DNA of 46,016 nucleotides from Thioalkalivibrio sp. HK1 (GTDB lineage Bacteria > Pseudomonadota > Gammaproteobacteria > HK1): contig JFBG01000046.1 in the NCBI GenBank assembly GCA_000583135.1, positions 1-46,016 of the forward strand. The letters run 5' to 3'. This document shows, piece after piece, positions 7,925 to 16,640 of this stretch (position 1 is its first letter; each line of letters opens with the position of its first letter). The notes below the pieces were generated by a model. That model made no database searches and was not told the DNA's origin. It was given only the letters and a program-made list of their open reading frames with translations. The translations under genes were made by a program, and so were the position numbers.

Positions 7925-8518
7925 GTTCTTGCAGATTCACTCGACGACGGCACCCGGGGGCACCCGATACCCGATGCGAATTATGCGAATTATCGGCATC
8001 GAGACCCTTCCGATCCGACTCGGAGGCTCCGTTGCCGCTCCCGACAAGAGCATATCCTCATGAATCGCCCGAATCGAGATGTCCGAATCCGAGGCGATTC
8101 GAAGCGACTTTCGTATGATTTTCCCGATTCCGCCGCCCGCAATGCGGTGAGATCGTGTCGGCAGTATACGCTTTGGGATCGAGATCGAAGCGGCATCGAC
8201 CCTAAGGGATACCGGATATCACGATGGCTACCCGGGCCAAACGAAGATCGTCCCCGACCGAAGAGTCATGAGCGCTTAGGGCAATCCATTACGGATTTTT
8301 GCCTGCCGGCGCGCGAGCGAGACGATGATTCGCCATCGAATCGCCGCCTTTGGATACCGCTGCGCTTCGACCTGAAAAAGCGCCGCCGAATCGCTATACT
8401 TGCCACCTTGGAAGGATCATTGAAAATATCGGGCTATCCTCGCGCGCAGCGATCTTCCGCGCATCGACGCATCACCGAAAAATCGGCCCCCGCACACCGC
8501 CCCCATCGGAAAAACGCC
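7925..8518. other. Intergenic region upstream of the ferredoxin/AOR cluster
   Basis: The divergent gap of about 590 bases holds no recognisable gene. The ferredoxin frame stays open upstream to 8060, but that part has no protein-like pattern. It contains a 9-bp direct duplication (ATGCGAATT, about 7975-7992) and the candidate promoter at 8372-8400. Confidence 0.5.
8372..8400 (+). promoter_or_regulatory. Possible promoter of the ferredoxin/AOR cluster
   Basis: CTGAAA (8372-8377) and TATACT (8395-8400) are separated by 17 bases. The -10 is good and the -35 is weak. The distance to the ferredoxin ATG is about 120 bases. Confidence 0.35.
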
Positions 8519-8959
8519 ATGCACAAAAGCCTGCTGATCGACCCCCATAAATGCACCGGCTGCCTGCAATGCGAACTGGCCTGCTCCTTCGAGCATACCG
8601 GTGCTTTCAACCCCGCCCGATCGCGTATCAAAGTCTTCGAATTCGAGCATGGGGCGCTTTCGGCCCCCTACACCTGCACCCAATGCGAAGAGGCATGGTG
8701 CATGCATGCTTGCCCCGTGGACGCGATCTCGATCAATTTCGCAACCGGCGCCAAGGAGGTCGATGTCAATCTTTGCGTCGGCTGCAAAGTTTGCACCACC
8801 GCCTGCCCCTACGGCACCGTCAACTACCACGCCGACAGCGGCAAGGTCGTCAAATGCGATCTGTGCGGCGGTCGCCCGCAATGCTCCGAGGCCTGCCCGA
8901 CCGGCGCGATCATCTATGCGCAACCCGAAATGCCGAGCGTGGCGGTGAGCGCGGCCTAA
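8519..8959 (+). CDS. 4Fe-4S ferredoxin-type electron transfer protein of the AOR cluster
   Basis: The 146-residue iron-sulfur protein has four cysteine clusters: CTGCLQCELAC near residue 13, CTQCEEAWCMHACP, CVGCKVCTTACPYG, and a final CDLCGGRPQCSEACPTG. This is the polyferredoxin pattern (HycB/DmsB-like) that binds up to four cubanes. There is no signal peptide, so it acts in the cytoplasm. It lies 76 bases before the aldehyde oxidoreductase gene, and similar small subunits accompany bacterial tungsten AORs, so it probably carries electrons from that enzyme. The ATG at 8519 follows GGAAAA and gives MHKSLLIDPHKCTGC. Confidence 0.9.
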   Translation: MHKSLLIDPHKCTGCLQCELACSFEHTGAFNPARSRIKVFEFEHGALSAPYTCTQCEEAWCMHACPVDAISINFATGAKEVDVNLCVGCKVCTTACPYGTVNYHADSGKVVKCDLCGGRPQCSEACPTGAIIYAQPEMPSVAVSAA

Positions 8960-9035
8960 AGCCTCGGGCCGCGAAAAGCCCGAATCGGTCCGAAGCGGAA
9001 AATCCTTCGCGCCTTCGATAAGGAGAATTCCTCAA

Positions 9036-10862
9036 ATGGGATGGCAAAAAAGAATCCTTAGAGTCGATCTCACCGCCGGCACCTGCACGCCGGAGCCGCT
9101 GAATATGGAATGGGCCCAAGCCTACCTCGGCGAACGCGGTTTGGCCGCCAAATACTTGAAGGAATCGATGGATCCGAAGGCGGATCCGCTCTCGCCGGAA
9201 AATGTTCTGATCTTCGCCACCGGCCCGCTCACCGGCACCATGGCATCGACCAGCGGACGCTATGCAGTGGTCACCAAAGGTCCGCTGACCGGGGCGATCG
9301 CATGCTCGAACTCGGGCGGCAAATTCGGCGCCGAGCTCAAATTCGCTGGCTACGACCTGCTCATCATCCATGGCCGAGCGGAACGCCCGGTCTATCTGCA
9401 CATCGTCGACGACAAGGTCGAGATCGTGGATGCCGAGCCCTTGTGGGGAAAGAGCGTTTGGGAAACCGAGCGGTGGCTGCGCGATCAACACCGAGATCCG
9501 CAGATCAAGGTCGCCTCCATCGGTGTCGCCGGGGAGCGACTGGTGCGCTACGCCTGCGTGATCAACGATCTTCATCGCGCCGCCGGTCGTTCCGGGGTCG
9601 GCGCGGTGATGGGGTCGAAGAACCTCAAAGCGGTGGCGGCCCGCGGCACGAAGGGTGTGAGGGTCGACGATCCGCGCCGCTTCATGGAGGCCGTCTCGCA
9701 GACCAAGGCCGTGCTGTGGGATACCGGTCATCGGCGCGGGCTGGAAAAATACGGCACCCTCCCGATGATCGACAACCAGCATGAGTTCGGGGGGCTGCCG
9801 ACCCGCAACTCCCTCGATGTGCAGTTCGATGGCACCTCGAAGATCAACGCGCGGGCGATGCGCGCCGTCGGCGAGGACGGGCATCGCAATCTCGTCACCA
9901 ACAAGGCTTGTTTCGGCTGTACCATCGCCTGCGGACGCATCGCGAAGATCAATCCCAATCACTATACGGTGGTCAACCGCAAGGAATACCAGATCGCTTC
10001 CGGGGGTTTGGAATACGAAACGGCTTTCGCCTTCGGCGCCGAATTGGGCATCGACGATATCGACGCCCTGACCTTCGCCAACTTCATCATGAACGAACAG
10101 GGGATGGATCCGATCTCCTTCGGCGGCACCTTGGCGGCGGCGATGGAACTCTACGAGATGGGAGTCATCACCGACGCCGATACCGACGGCGTCCCCTTGC
10201 GCTTCGGCAATGCACAGGCCTTGACGATCATGGCCGAGAAAACCGGCAAATACGAGGGTTTCGGTCAGGTGCTGGCGATGGGATCGAAACTGATGGCGGA
10301 AAAATACGGCCATCCCGAGGTCTCGATCACCATCAAAGGGCAGGAGATCCCCGGCTACGACGGCCGCGCCCTGCAAGGAATGGGACTCGGCTACGCCACC
10401 TCCCCCCGCGGCGCCTGCCACCTCAAACACGATCTCTTTCATGAGGATATGAACAGCGGCGAGATCACCGGCAAGGGCAAAGCCGAACGCTGCAAGGTCA
10501 CCCAGGACGAGGTCGCGGCGGTGGATTCGACCGGGCTTTGTCTGTTCACCACCGGGGCATGGAAAATGGATGCGTTCGCTCGTCAACTCGATGCCGCCTG
10601 CGAGGGCGGGTGGACGACGAAAAAACTCGAAGAGGTCGGCGAGCGCATTTTCAATCTGGAACGCACCTTCAATCTCGCCGCCGGTTTGACCCGCGCCGAT
10701 GACACCCTACCCAAGCGCTTTCTCGAAACCCCGGCGCCGAGCGGCACCGCCAAAGGCAAGGTCAGCGAATTGCCGATGATGCTCCCCGCCTACTATAAAG
10801 AGCGCGGCTGGACCGAGGAGGGCATTCCCACCAACGAGACCTTGGATCGTCTGCGGCTTTGA
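9036..10862 (+). CDS. Aldehyde:ferredoxin oxidoreductase, tungsten/molybdenum bis-pterin enzyme
   Basis: AOR-family enzymes oxidise aldehydes to carboxylic acids, or the reverse, with a bis-pterin W (or Mo) centre and one 4Fe-4S cluster. The 608-residue length is typical. Visible marks are the N-terminal GWQKRILRVDL, the pterin-binding AAGRSGVGAVMGSKNLKAV, cluster cysteines C292, C295 and C299 (CFGCTIAC) and the distant fourth cysteine C502 (DSTGLC). The RBS AAGGAG stands before the ATG. Upstream is its ferredoxin and downstream a terminator and a MoaD-like protein, so cofactor and electron carrier are encoded side by side. In a methylotroph the substrate could be formaldehyde or another toxic aldehyde, but the sequence does not decide this. 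Confidence 0.95.
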   Translation: MGWQKRILRVDLTAGTCTPEPLNMEWAQAYLGERGLAAKYLKESMDPKADPLSPENVLIFATGPLTGTMASTSGRYAVVTKGPLTGAIACSNSGGKFGAELKFAGYDLLIIHGRAERPVYLHIVDDKVEIVDAEPLWGKSVWETERWLRDQHRDPQIKVASIGVAGERLVRYACVINDLHRAAGRSGVGAVMGSKNLKAVAARGTKGVRVDDPRRFMEAVSQTKAVLWDTGHRRGLEKYGTLPMIDNQHEFGGLPTRNSLDVQFDGTSKINARAMRAVGEDGHRNLVTNKACFGCTIACGRIAKINPNHYTVVNRKEYQIASGGLEYETAFAFGAELGIDDIDALTFANFIMNEQGMDPISFGGTLAAAMELYEMGVITDADTDGVPLRFGNAQALTIMAEKTGKYEGFGQVLAMGSKLMAEKYGHPEVSITIKGQEIPGYDGRALQGMGLGYATSPRGACHLKHDLFHEDMNSGEITGKGKAERCKVTQDEVAAVDSTGLCLFTTGAWKMDAFARQLDAACEGGWTTKKLEEVGERIFNLERTFNLAAGLTRADDTLPKRFLETPAPSGTAKGKVSELPMMLPAYYKERGWTEEGIPTNETLDRLRL

Positions 10863-10917
10863 GCGCCCGCCTTGGGCCGACAGCGAAGCCAATCATCGAC
10901 AAGTCATATCATGAACG

Positions 10918-10950
10918 CAGGGGATCGTTTCGATCCCCTGTCGCTTTTTC
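10918..10950 (+). terminator. Intrinsic terminator after the AOR gene
   Basis: A perfect 10-bp stem (CAGGGGATCG / CGATCCCCTG) with a 3-base loop is followed by TCGCTTTTTC. It starts 55 bases after the AOR stop and separates AOR from the MoaD-like gene. Confidence 0.88.
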
Positions 10951-11017
10951 GCATCGGTGCACCGATCACGCAAGGCTTTCGATAGAGACCGATATCGAAC
11001 AATTCGAGGAATCAATC

Positions 11018-11290
11018 ATGAAAGTCACGGTCAGCGCCTCGATCATATTGGAAGACTATCTCCCGACCACCGATACCGATGGTCATAACGAGAACGATGA
11101 ACGCATCATCACCCTCGATGTCCCGGCGGACAGCGGGGCGCTCGACGTGATGAAAGCGGCGGGGATCCCCGAGGATATCACCCCTTTGATCTCCCTCAAC
11201 GGCACCATCATCCCTCTCGGTCGACAATCCGAGCAGGTCATCAACGAAGGCGACCATCTCCATTTCATGCCGAGTCTCAAAGGCGGCTGA
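11018..11290 (+). CDS. MoaD/ThiS-family sulfur carrier protein
   Basis: The 90-residue protein has the beta-grasp pattern and ends PSLKGG. The terminal Gly-Gly is the site that becomes a thiocarboxylate in MoaD and ThiS. The residues SLNGTIIPLGRQSEQVINEGDHLHF match the conserved core. The RBS CGAGGA precedes the ATG at 11018; the frame remains open upstream, but that part is intergenic. It lies just after the AOR gene and its terminator. AOR clusters often carry a dedicated MoaD-like protein, so a role in pterin cofactor sulfuration for AOR, possibly with MoaE at 1.1 kb, is likely. ThiS cannot be fully excluded, although no thiamine genes are near. Confidence 0.85.
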   Translation: MKVTVSASIILEDYLPTTDTDGHNENDERIITLDVPADSGALDVMKAAGIPEDITPLISLNGTIIPLGRQSEQVINEGDHLHFMPSLKGG

Positions 11291-11576
11291 TCCTTGGGCC
11301 AACGATCGCGACCTGCTTTTATATCGAAAAACCGAAAACCTTGAAAGGGATATGAACGAATATCGATAAAGGAGGGCGAAGCGATCACCTGAAATGACAA
11401 GATCGATGACTCTCCTGTCGATGAGGTGGGACATCGGTCAAAAGACAGCGAGGAAGGGATGATGGAAGGGTAGATCGTGTCGGCAATACGGTGTAAAATG
11501 CCCGAAGATAAAGGATGGATCGAGTGAAACAGGCGCCGGATTCCCCCGCAGGAAGCAAGCGACGAGGTAAGGTCTC

Positions 11577-11831
11577 ATGAGCGAAGAGAAAAGGATCGAC
11601 CGTCTTGAAAAGGTCTGCGATCAAAATACCAAAGAGATCGGTGAACTTCGTCTGATCATGACGGAGACCCTTTCGAAGATCATGATCGATAACGCAGAAA
11701 CCAGAGAAACCCTTCATAAAGGCTTTTCCAAGCTATCCCGGGACAATGCCATTCTATCGAGATGGCTCATCGCCGCTTCCGCCGTCGGCGGGGCGGTTGC
11801 GGGCATCATCGCGATCCTCTTCGGGAAATAG
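11577..11831 (+). CDS. Small tail-anchored coiled-coil protein
   Basis: The 84-residue protein starts MSEEKRIDRLEKVCDQNTKEIGELR, a heptad-patterned helix through about residue 58. It ends with one membrane segment (WLIAASAVGGAVAGIIAILFG). There is no signal peptide, so an N-in, C-terminal anchor is expected. GAGGTAAGG lies close upstream of the ATG. Its layout (coiled coil, then a single C-terminal membrane helix) is a miniature of the heptad-rod protein at 2.9-4.0 kb. Function unknown. Similar short proteins occur widely as hypothetical membrane proteins. Confidence 0.72.
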   Translation: MSEEKRIDRLEKVCDQNTKEIGELRLIMTETLSKIMIDNAETRETLHKGFSKLSRDNAILSRWLIAASAVGGAVAGIIAILFGK

Positions 11832-12368
11832 TCTTCGGCCTCGCTCTTCCCTCCTTACGATAGCCCCCTTCCGAGAAAGCCATTGCCTTCATCGATCAAG
11901 CGGACGGCTCTTTTTATCCCGCTTGATTCGTCGATCTTGTCTTTTTTGCGTCGATATTCCCGACGATAACTCCCGCAGAAGAACGCATTCGATCCGGTGA
12001 AATCCCGGCCGCCGATCGATATCCGAGCGGATTTCCGATAAATCCCGATGGCGCGGACCCGAGCGCGGATACAACGGATTCGGCAGCCCCATCCCGCCTG
12101 ATCGATACGGATTTCACTCGGCCCGCCTCTAGGTGGACTGCTGCACGGATTCGAACTTGCACGGGATGAAAGGATCGCCCGTTTTTGGATCGATCCCCGT
12201 CCTTCCTTTCGTCCGCCTCGCCACGCAATCCCTTTATCATCCTTTGACATCGGATCCGAATCGGCCTTTCGGAAAAGCCCCGATGCAAGGGGTACACTTT
12301 CAGCGTTTCGGTCGGCGAGTCCGCGAGCCGACAAGCCTTATGAACTTGGAAGGACGGATAGACGAAAG
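11832..12368. other. Intergenic region upstream of the FAD/Fe-S dehydrogenase
   Basis: About 540 bases. Minus-strand frames here (for example 11855-12334) show no domain and an arginine/serine-rich composition typical of shadow frames. I saw no clear promoter or structure. Confidence 0.45.
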
Positions 12369-15329
12369 ATGAGGCATCGAGCGCAACTTCGTCCGGGAAA
12401 TCCCGGGCTCGCCCGGCTTTTCGAGCGAGAGATCGAGGGGGAAACGCTCTTCGATCCCGCTAGCCGAGGGCGCTATGCAACGGATGCGTCCATCTATCAG
12501 ATCGAACCTTTGGGGGTGGTGGTTCCCCGCCATGTCGAGGATATCCGTCGCACCATCGATATCTGCAAGGATGCGGGGGTGCCGGTGCTACCTCGAGGGG
12601 CGGGTACCTCGCAATGCGGCCAAACGGTGGGCGAGGCGATCGTCGTCGATACCGGCAAATACCTCGACCGGATGCTCCACCTTGACGAGGAATCGCGCCG
12701 GGTGCGGGTCGAACCCGGGATCGTTCTCGACCGCCTCAACGCTCTTTTGAAACCGAAGGGTCTGTTCTTCCCCGTCGATGTCTCGACCGCCAGTCGAGCC
12801 ACGATCGGGGGGATGACCGGAAACAACTCCTGCGGCGCCCGTTCCATTCGCTACGGCAATATGGTGCATAACGTCCGCGCCATCGATGCGATCCTGGCCG
12901 ACGGCAGCACGCTGCACGCCCGCGAAATACCCGAAAATCTCTCGGGGAACGAAAGCCATCTCGACCTGATCAAGCGTCTGCGGGCGCTGGGGGCGCAAGA
13001 AGCCGAGGAGATCGAAAGCCGCTTCCCCAAACTCCTGCGCCGGGTCGGCGGCTACAACATCGACAGCCTCGTGCCTTCGAACGATACCCATAATCTGGCT
13101 CATCTATTGGTCGGCTCCGAAGGCACCTTGGGATTTTTCACCGCAGTGGAGCTCGACCTGCAGGCGATCCCGACCCATCGGATGCTCGGGGTCTGCCACT
13201 TCCCGACCTTTTACGAATCGATGGAAGCCGTGCGCCATATCACCGCCCTCGATCCGAGCGCGGTGGAACTCGTCGACCGCCGTCTGATCGAACTTGCGCG
13301 GCAGATCGAGCTCTTTCGTCCGACGGTGGAGCGCTTCGTCAGCGGCGATCCCGATGCCCTGCTGCTGGTGGAATTCGCAGGGGAGGATCGCGACGATCTG
13401 ATCGCCAAAATCAACGATCTGGACGAAAGGCTGGCGGATCTCGGCTTCCCCGATGCCGTGGTCAAGGCGGAGCGGGACTCTTTCCAATCTGAGATCTGGG
13501 AGGTCCGCAAGGCCGGTCTGAACATCATGATGTCGATGAAGGGGGACGGAAAGCCGATCTCCTTCGTCGAGGATTGCGCGGTCCGATTGGAAGATCTTGC
13601 GGAATACACCCGCCGCTTGGATGCGATCTTCGCCCGCCACGGCACCCGCGGCACTTGGTATGCCCATGCCTCGGTCGGTACCTTGCATGTGCGCCCGATC
13701 ATCGACCTGAAAGTCCCCGAAGGGGCTCGCACCATGCGCGCCATCGCCGAGGAATGTTTCGAGATGGTGCGCGAATACGAGGGTTCGCACTCCGGCGAGC
13801 ACGGGGACGGAATCGTGCGCAGCGAGTTCCACGAGGCGATGTTCGGGGCTCGGCTCGTGGCCGCCTTCGAGGAGGTCAAAAAGACCTTCGATCCCCGAGG
13901 ATTGTTCAACCCCGGCAAGATCGTGCAGCCCGAAAAGATGGACGATCGCACCCTCTTTCGCTACCCGCCCGACTATCGCCACCCGCCTTTGTCGACGGGG
14001 CTCGACTGGTCGGGCTGGGGCGGCTTCCAGCGCGCGGTCGAGATGTGCAATAACAACGGAGCCTGCCGCAAGACGAATCCCGGGGTGATGTGCCCCTCTT
14101 TTCGGGCGACCGCCGACGAGCGCCACCTCACCCGAGGTCGCGCCAATACCCTGCGCTTGGCCATGAGCGGTCAACTCGGCGCCGACGGGCTCGTATCGAG
14201 GGCGATGGACGAAGCCATGGACCTGTGCGTCGGCTGCAAGGGCTGCAAACGGGAATGCCCCACCGGGGTGGACATGGCGCGGATGAAGATCGAATACCTT
14301 CACCAGCGTCGCAAGCGATACGGTTCGAAGATGCGCGATCGCCTGTTCGCTTTCCTGCCGCGCTATGCGCCGTACGCCGCCGCTTTCGCCGGGGTGTTGA
14401 ATCTGCGCAACCGCATTCCGATGCTGGCGGCATCGCTCGAGATGGCGTGGGGGATCGGCAAAAAGCGGCCGCTTCCGAAGTGGCGGCGCGATCCCTTCCT
14501 GGCACTCGAAGAATCGAGCGGCGATGAGGGGTCGATGCCTCCTCGGGTGTTTCACCGCGCCACGCTTGCCCGCTCGGCGACCAAGAGAACCCCCCGAGAC
14601 GAGGTGGTCCTTTTCGTCGACACCTTCAATACGTGGTTCGAGCCGGAAAACGCCCGCGCGGTGAAAAGGGTGCTTCGAGCGGCGGGGGTAGAAGTCCATT
14701 TGGCCACCCCGCCCGAGGGCGAACGCCGCCCCCTTTGCTGCGGTCGCACCTTTTTATCGGCCGGAATGCTCGACGAGGCTCGACACGAAATGTTGCGCTC
14801 GATCGCGAGCATGACCCCTTTCATCAAACGCGGGGTGCCGGTGGTCGGGCTCGAACCCTCGTGCATGCTGACCTTCAAAGACGAGGCTTCGGCCTTGGGC
14901 GTGGACTTGGGGGGCGAGGCGGAGAATTTCCTCCTCTTCGAGGAATTCCTGGGCAGAAACGAACCCGATATCCCCCTTGAGAGTCTGGGGCCGCGCCGTG
15001 CCTTGCTCCACGGCCACTGCCATCAAAAAGCCTTCGGGATCATGCCCCGGGCGGAGGCGACGTTGCGGCTCGTCCCCGACCTCGAAGTGCAAACCATTCC
15101 CTCCGGCTGCTGCGGCATGGCGGGCTCTTTCGGCTACGAAGCCGCGCACTACGATATCTCGATGAAGATGGCCGAGCTCGATCTGCTTCCGGCGATCCGA
15201 AAGGCGAAGGACGACGCCCTGATCGTCGCTGCGGGAACCAGCTGTCGCCACCAGATCGCCCACGGCAGCGGACGAACGGCGCTTCATCCCGGACGGGTGC
15301 TCGAAATGGCCCTTCGATCGTCGAAGTGA
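12369..15329 (+). CDS. ydiJ: FAD-linked oxidase fused to Fe-S reductase, YdiJ-type (D-2-hydroxyglutarate dehydrogenase-like)
   Basis: The 986-residue protein joins two units. The N-terminal half is a PCMH-type FAD-binding oxidase with the FAD loop RGAGTSQCGQTVGEA (about 75-90), the motif GGMTGNNSCGARSIRYG and the HSGEHGDGIVR histidines near 475. The C-terminal half is GlpC-like: CNNNGACRKTNPGVMCPS and CVGCKGCKRECPTG bind Fe-S clusters, and two CCG domains carry LCCGRTF and SGCCGMAGSF. Length and order match E. coli YdiJ (about 1018 residues), described as oxidising D-2-hydroxyglutarate. Homologues use D-lactate or glycolate, so the substrate is moderately sure. The upstream gap is long and the next gene is 210 bases away, so it is probably monocistronic. 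Confidence 0.9.
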   Translation: MRHRAQLRPGNPGLARLFEREIEGETLFDPASRGRYATDASIYQIEPLGVVVPRHVEDIRRTIDICKDAGVPVLPRGAGTSQCGQTVGEAIVVDTGKYLDRMLHLDEESRRVRVEPGIVLDRLNALLKPKGLFFPVDVSTASRATIGGMTGNNSCGARSIRYGNMVHNVRAIDAILADGSTLHAREIPENLSGNESHLDLIKRLRALGAQEAEEIESRFPKLLRRVGGYNIDSLVPSNDTHNLAHLLVGSEGTLGFFTAVELDLQAIPTHRMLGVCHFPTFYESMEAVRHITALDPSAVELVDRRLIELARQIELFRPTVERFVSGDPDALLLVEFAGEDRDDLIAKINDLDERLADLGFPDAVVKAERDSFQSEIWEVRKAGLNIMMSMKGDGKPISFVEDCAVRLEDLAEYTRRLDAIFARHGTRGTWYAHASVGTLHVRPIIDLKVPEGARTMRAIAEECFEMVREYEGSHSGEHGDGIVRSEFHEAMFGARLVAAFEEVKKTFDPRGLFNPGKIVQPEKMDDRTLFRYPPDYRHPPLSTGLDWSGWGGFQRAVEMCNNNGACRKTNPGVMCPSFRATADERHLTRGRANTLRLAMSGQLGADGLVSRAMDEAMDLCVGCKGCKRECPTGVDMARMKIEYLHQRRKRYGSKMRDRLFAFLPRYAPYAAAFAGVLNLRNRIPMLAASLEMAWGIGKKRPLPKWRRDPFLALEESSGDEGSMPPRVFHRATLARSATKRTPRDEVVLFVDTFNTWFEPENARAVKRVLRAAGVEVHLATPPEGERRPLCCGRTFLSAGMLDEARHEMLRSIASMTPFIKRGVPVVGLEPSCMLTFKDEASALGVDLGGEAENFLLFEEFLGRNEPDIPLESLGPRRALLHGHCHQKAFGIMPRAEATLRLVPDLEVQTIPSGCCGMAGSFGYEAAHYDISMKMAELDLLPAIRKAKDDALIVAAGTSCRHQIAHGSGRTALHPGRVLEMALRSSK

Positions 15330-15538
15330 AGGAACGAACCTCCCGAAGGCTCGGAAGGGGATCTCGAAAATGCGGTGAACTCGCCTCCCGATCAAGGCAT
15401 CTCGCCTTGCGTCAATGGGGCGAAGAGATCGATCCTTGAGCGAGGCTCTTTCCGATTCTCGAAGGCTCGGCCGAGCGAGGGCTTGGAACGCCGAGCGACT
15501 TGCAAACTTGCAAATCAGCCAAAAGGAGCCGAAAACGA

Positions 15539-16405
15539 ATGAGCCGGATCGCTTTCGAACCTCTGCACGATGAATTCGGGGCTCGCGTCCTCGGGGTGGA
15601 TCTCGTCCTCGGTCTTCGACCGGATATCGTGCAATCCATCCGCGAGGCTTTGGACACTTGGTCTTTGCTGTGCTTTCCCGACCAAGCGATGAACGACGAT
15701 GCCCATCTCGCCCTCACCCGTCATCTCGGCGAGCCCGAAGCCGAGCACGTCACCTTGGGGAGCACCGGCAAGGTGGTGTATTTCGGTACCGTCGGCAATG
15801 TGGCCGACGACGGCAGCAAGCAAGATGCGGTGCACCCCCGCACCCGCTACCAAACGGGCAACGAGCTTTGGCATTCGGACTCGTCCTTCCGGGCGGTACC
15901 GACCCTTTACTCCATCAACCATGCCTACGAGGTCCCGGGCGAGGGCGGCGGAACCTGCTTCGCCAGCATGCGCACCGCTTGGGATCGGCTGCCCGAAAAG
16001 ACGCAAGATGACATCGAGCCGCTTCGGGTGATCCACGATTATGTCTTTTCTCGTACGCAGGTCGCACCGGTGAACTTGGCGCATGCCGCCTCCCTTCCCC
16101 CGGTGGTGCATCGGCTGGTGCGGCGCAATCCGGCCAACGGGCGCAAGAACTACTATGTGGGATCCCATGCCCGCTCCGTCCTCGGCTGGACTTGCGGGGC
16201 CAAAAGCCGAGAACTGATCGACGATCTCATGGATCGAGCAACCAGAAGCGAGCATGTCTACACCCATCCTTGGAAGGCCGGGGATACCGTGATCTGGGAT
16301 AATCGTTGCCTGTTGCACCGAGGGGCGGGCTACGATGCCGACCGGTGGCGGCGACGAATGCGCCAAACCCGGGTATGCGGAGCCGGTCCGACGCTCGAGG
16401 AGTGA
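15539..16405 (+). CDS. TfdA/TauD-family Fe(II)/2-oxoglutarate dioxygenase
   Basis: The 288-residue protein has the facial triad of the family: the HxD pair in NELWHSDSSFR (about residue 106) and the distal histidine in LLHRGAGYDADRWRRRMRQTRV, whose arginines bind 2-oxoglutarate. The LWHSDSSF form resembles TfdA-like 2,4-D dioxygenases more than taurine dioxygenase, which usually reads WHTDVTF. The start at 15539 follows AAAAGGAGCC; a frame from 15500 is open but has no RBS. The substrate is unknown. A NitT/TauT-type transporter lies 3 kb downstream on the other strand, so a link to sulfonate use is conceivable but not shown. Confidence 0.88.
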   Translation: MSRIAFEPLHDEFGARVLGVDLVLGLRPDIVQSIREALDTWSLLCFPDQAMNDDAHLALTRHLGEPEAEHVTLGSTGKVVYFGTVGNVADDGSKQDAVHPRTRYQTGNELWHSDSSFRAVPTLYSINHAYEVPGEGGGTCFASMRTAWDRLPEKTQDDIEPLRVIHDYVFSRTQVAPVNLAHAASLPPVVHRLVRRNPANGRKNYYVGSHARSVLGWTCGAKSRELIDDLMDRATRSEHVYTHPWKAGDTVIWDNRCLLHRGAGYDADRWRRRMRQTRVCGAGPTLEE

Positions 16406-16640
16406 TCGCCGGGCGTCGATGGGCGAGGGCTCGACACATCTCGCTCGACCCTCATCACCGCCTTCGACGAGTCCGAAAAAGCCTCGATCTCGATCGCCGA
16501 AAAGCCCGAGGCTCGATCAGGGCGAGATGGCGACGACGATCCGTCATCGATGATCGACGCTCGAAGCCTTGACCCGAAGCCGCCACCGAGACGATCGAGC
16601 GATCCGACGATCTTCCGGCCATCGCTTGCGGATTGATATC

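Noticed and set aside
8060..8518. N-terminal extension of the ferredoxin gene
   Set aside because: The frame is open, but the translation is random in character; the ATG at 8519 gives the standard N-terminus.
8910..10586. 558-codon open frame on the minus strand opposite the AOR gene
   Set aside because: It mirrors the AOR coding frame, as GC-rich genes often do, and its translation has no domain pattern; the plus-strand AOR motifs are unambiguous.
13104..14699. 531-codon minus-strand frame opposite the YdiJ-type gene
   Set aside because: Antisense shadow of a clearly assigned gene.
15539..16405. Taurine dioxygenase TauD as firm call
   Set aside because: The HxD context LWHSDSSF is TfdA-like, and the nearby NitT/TauT transporter is on the other strand and 3 kb away.
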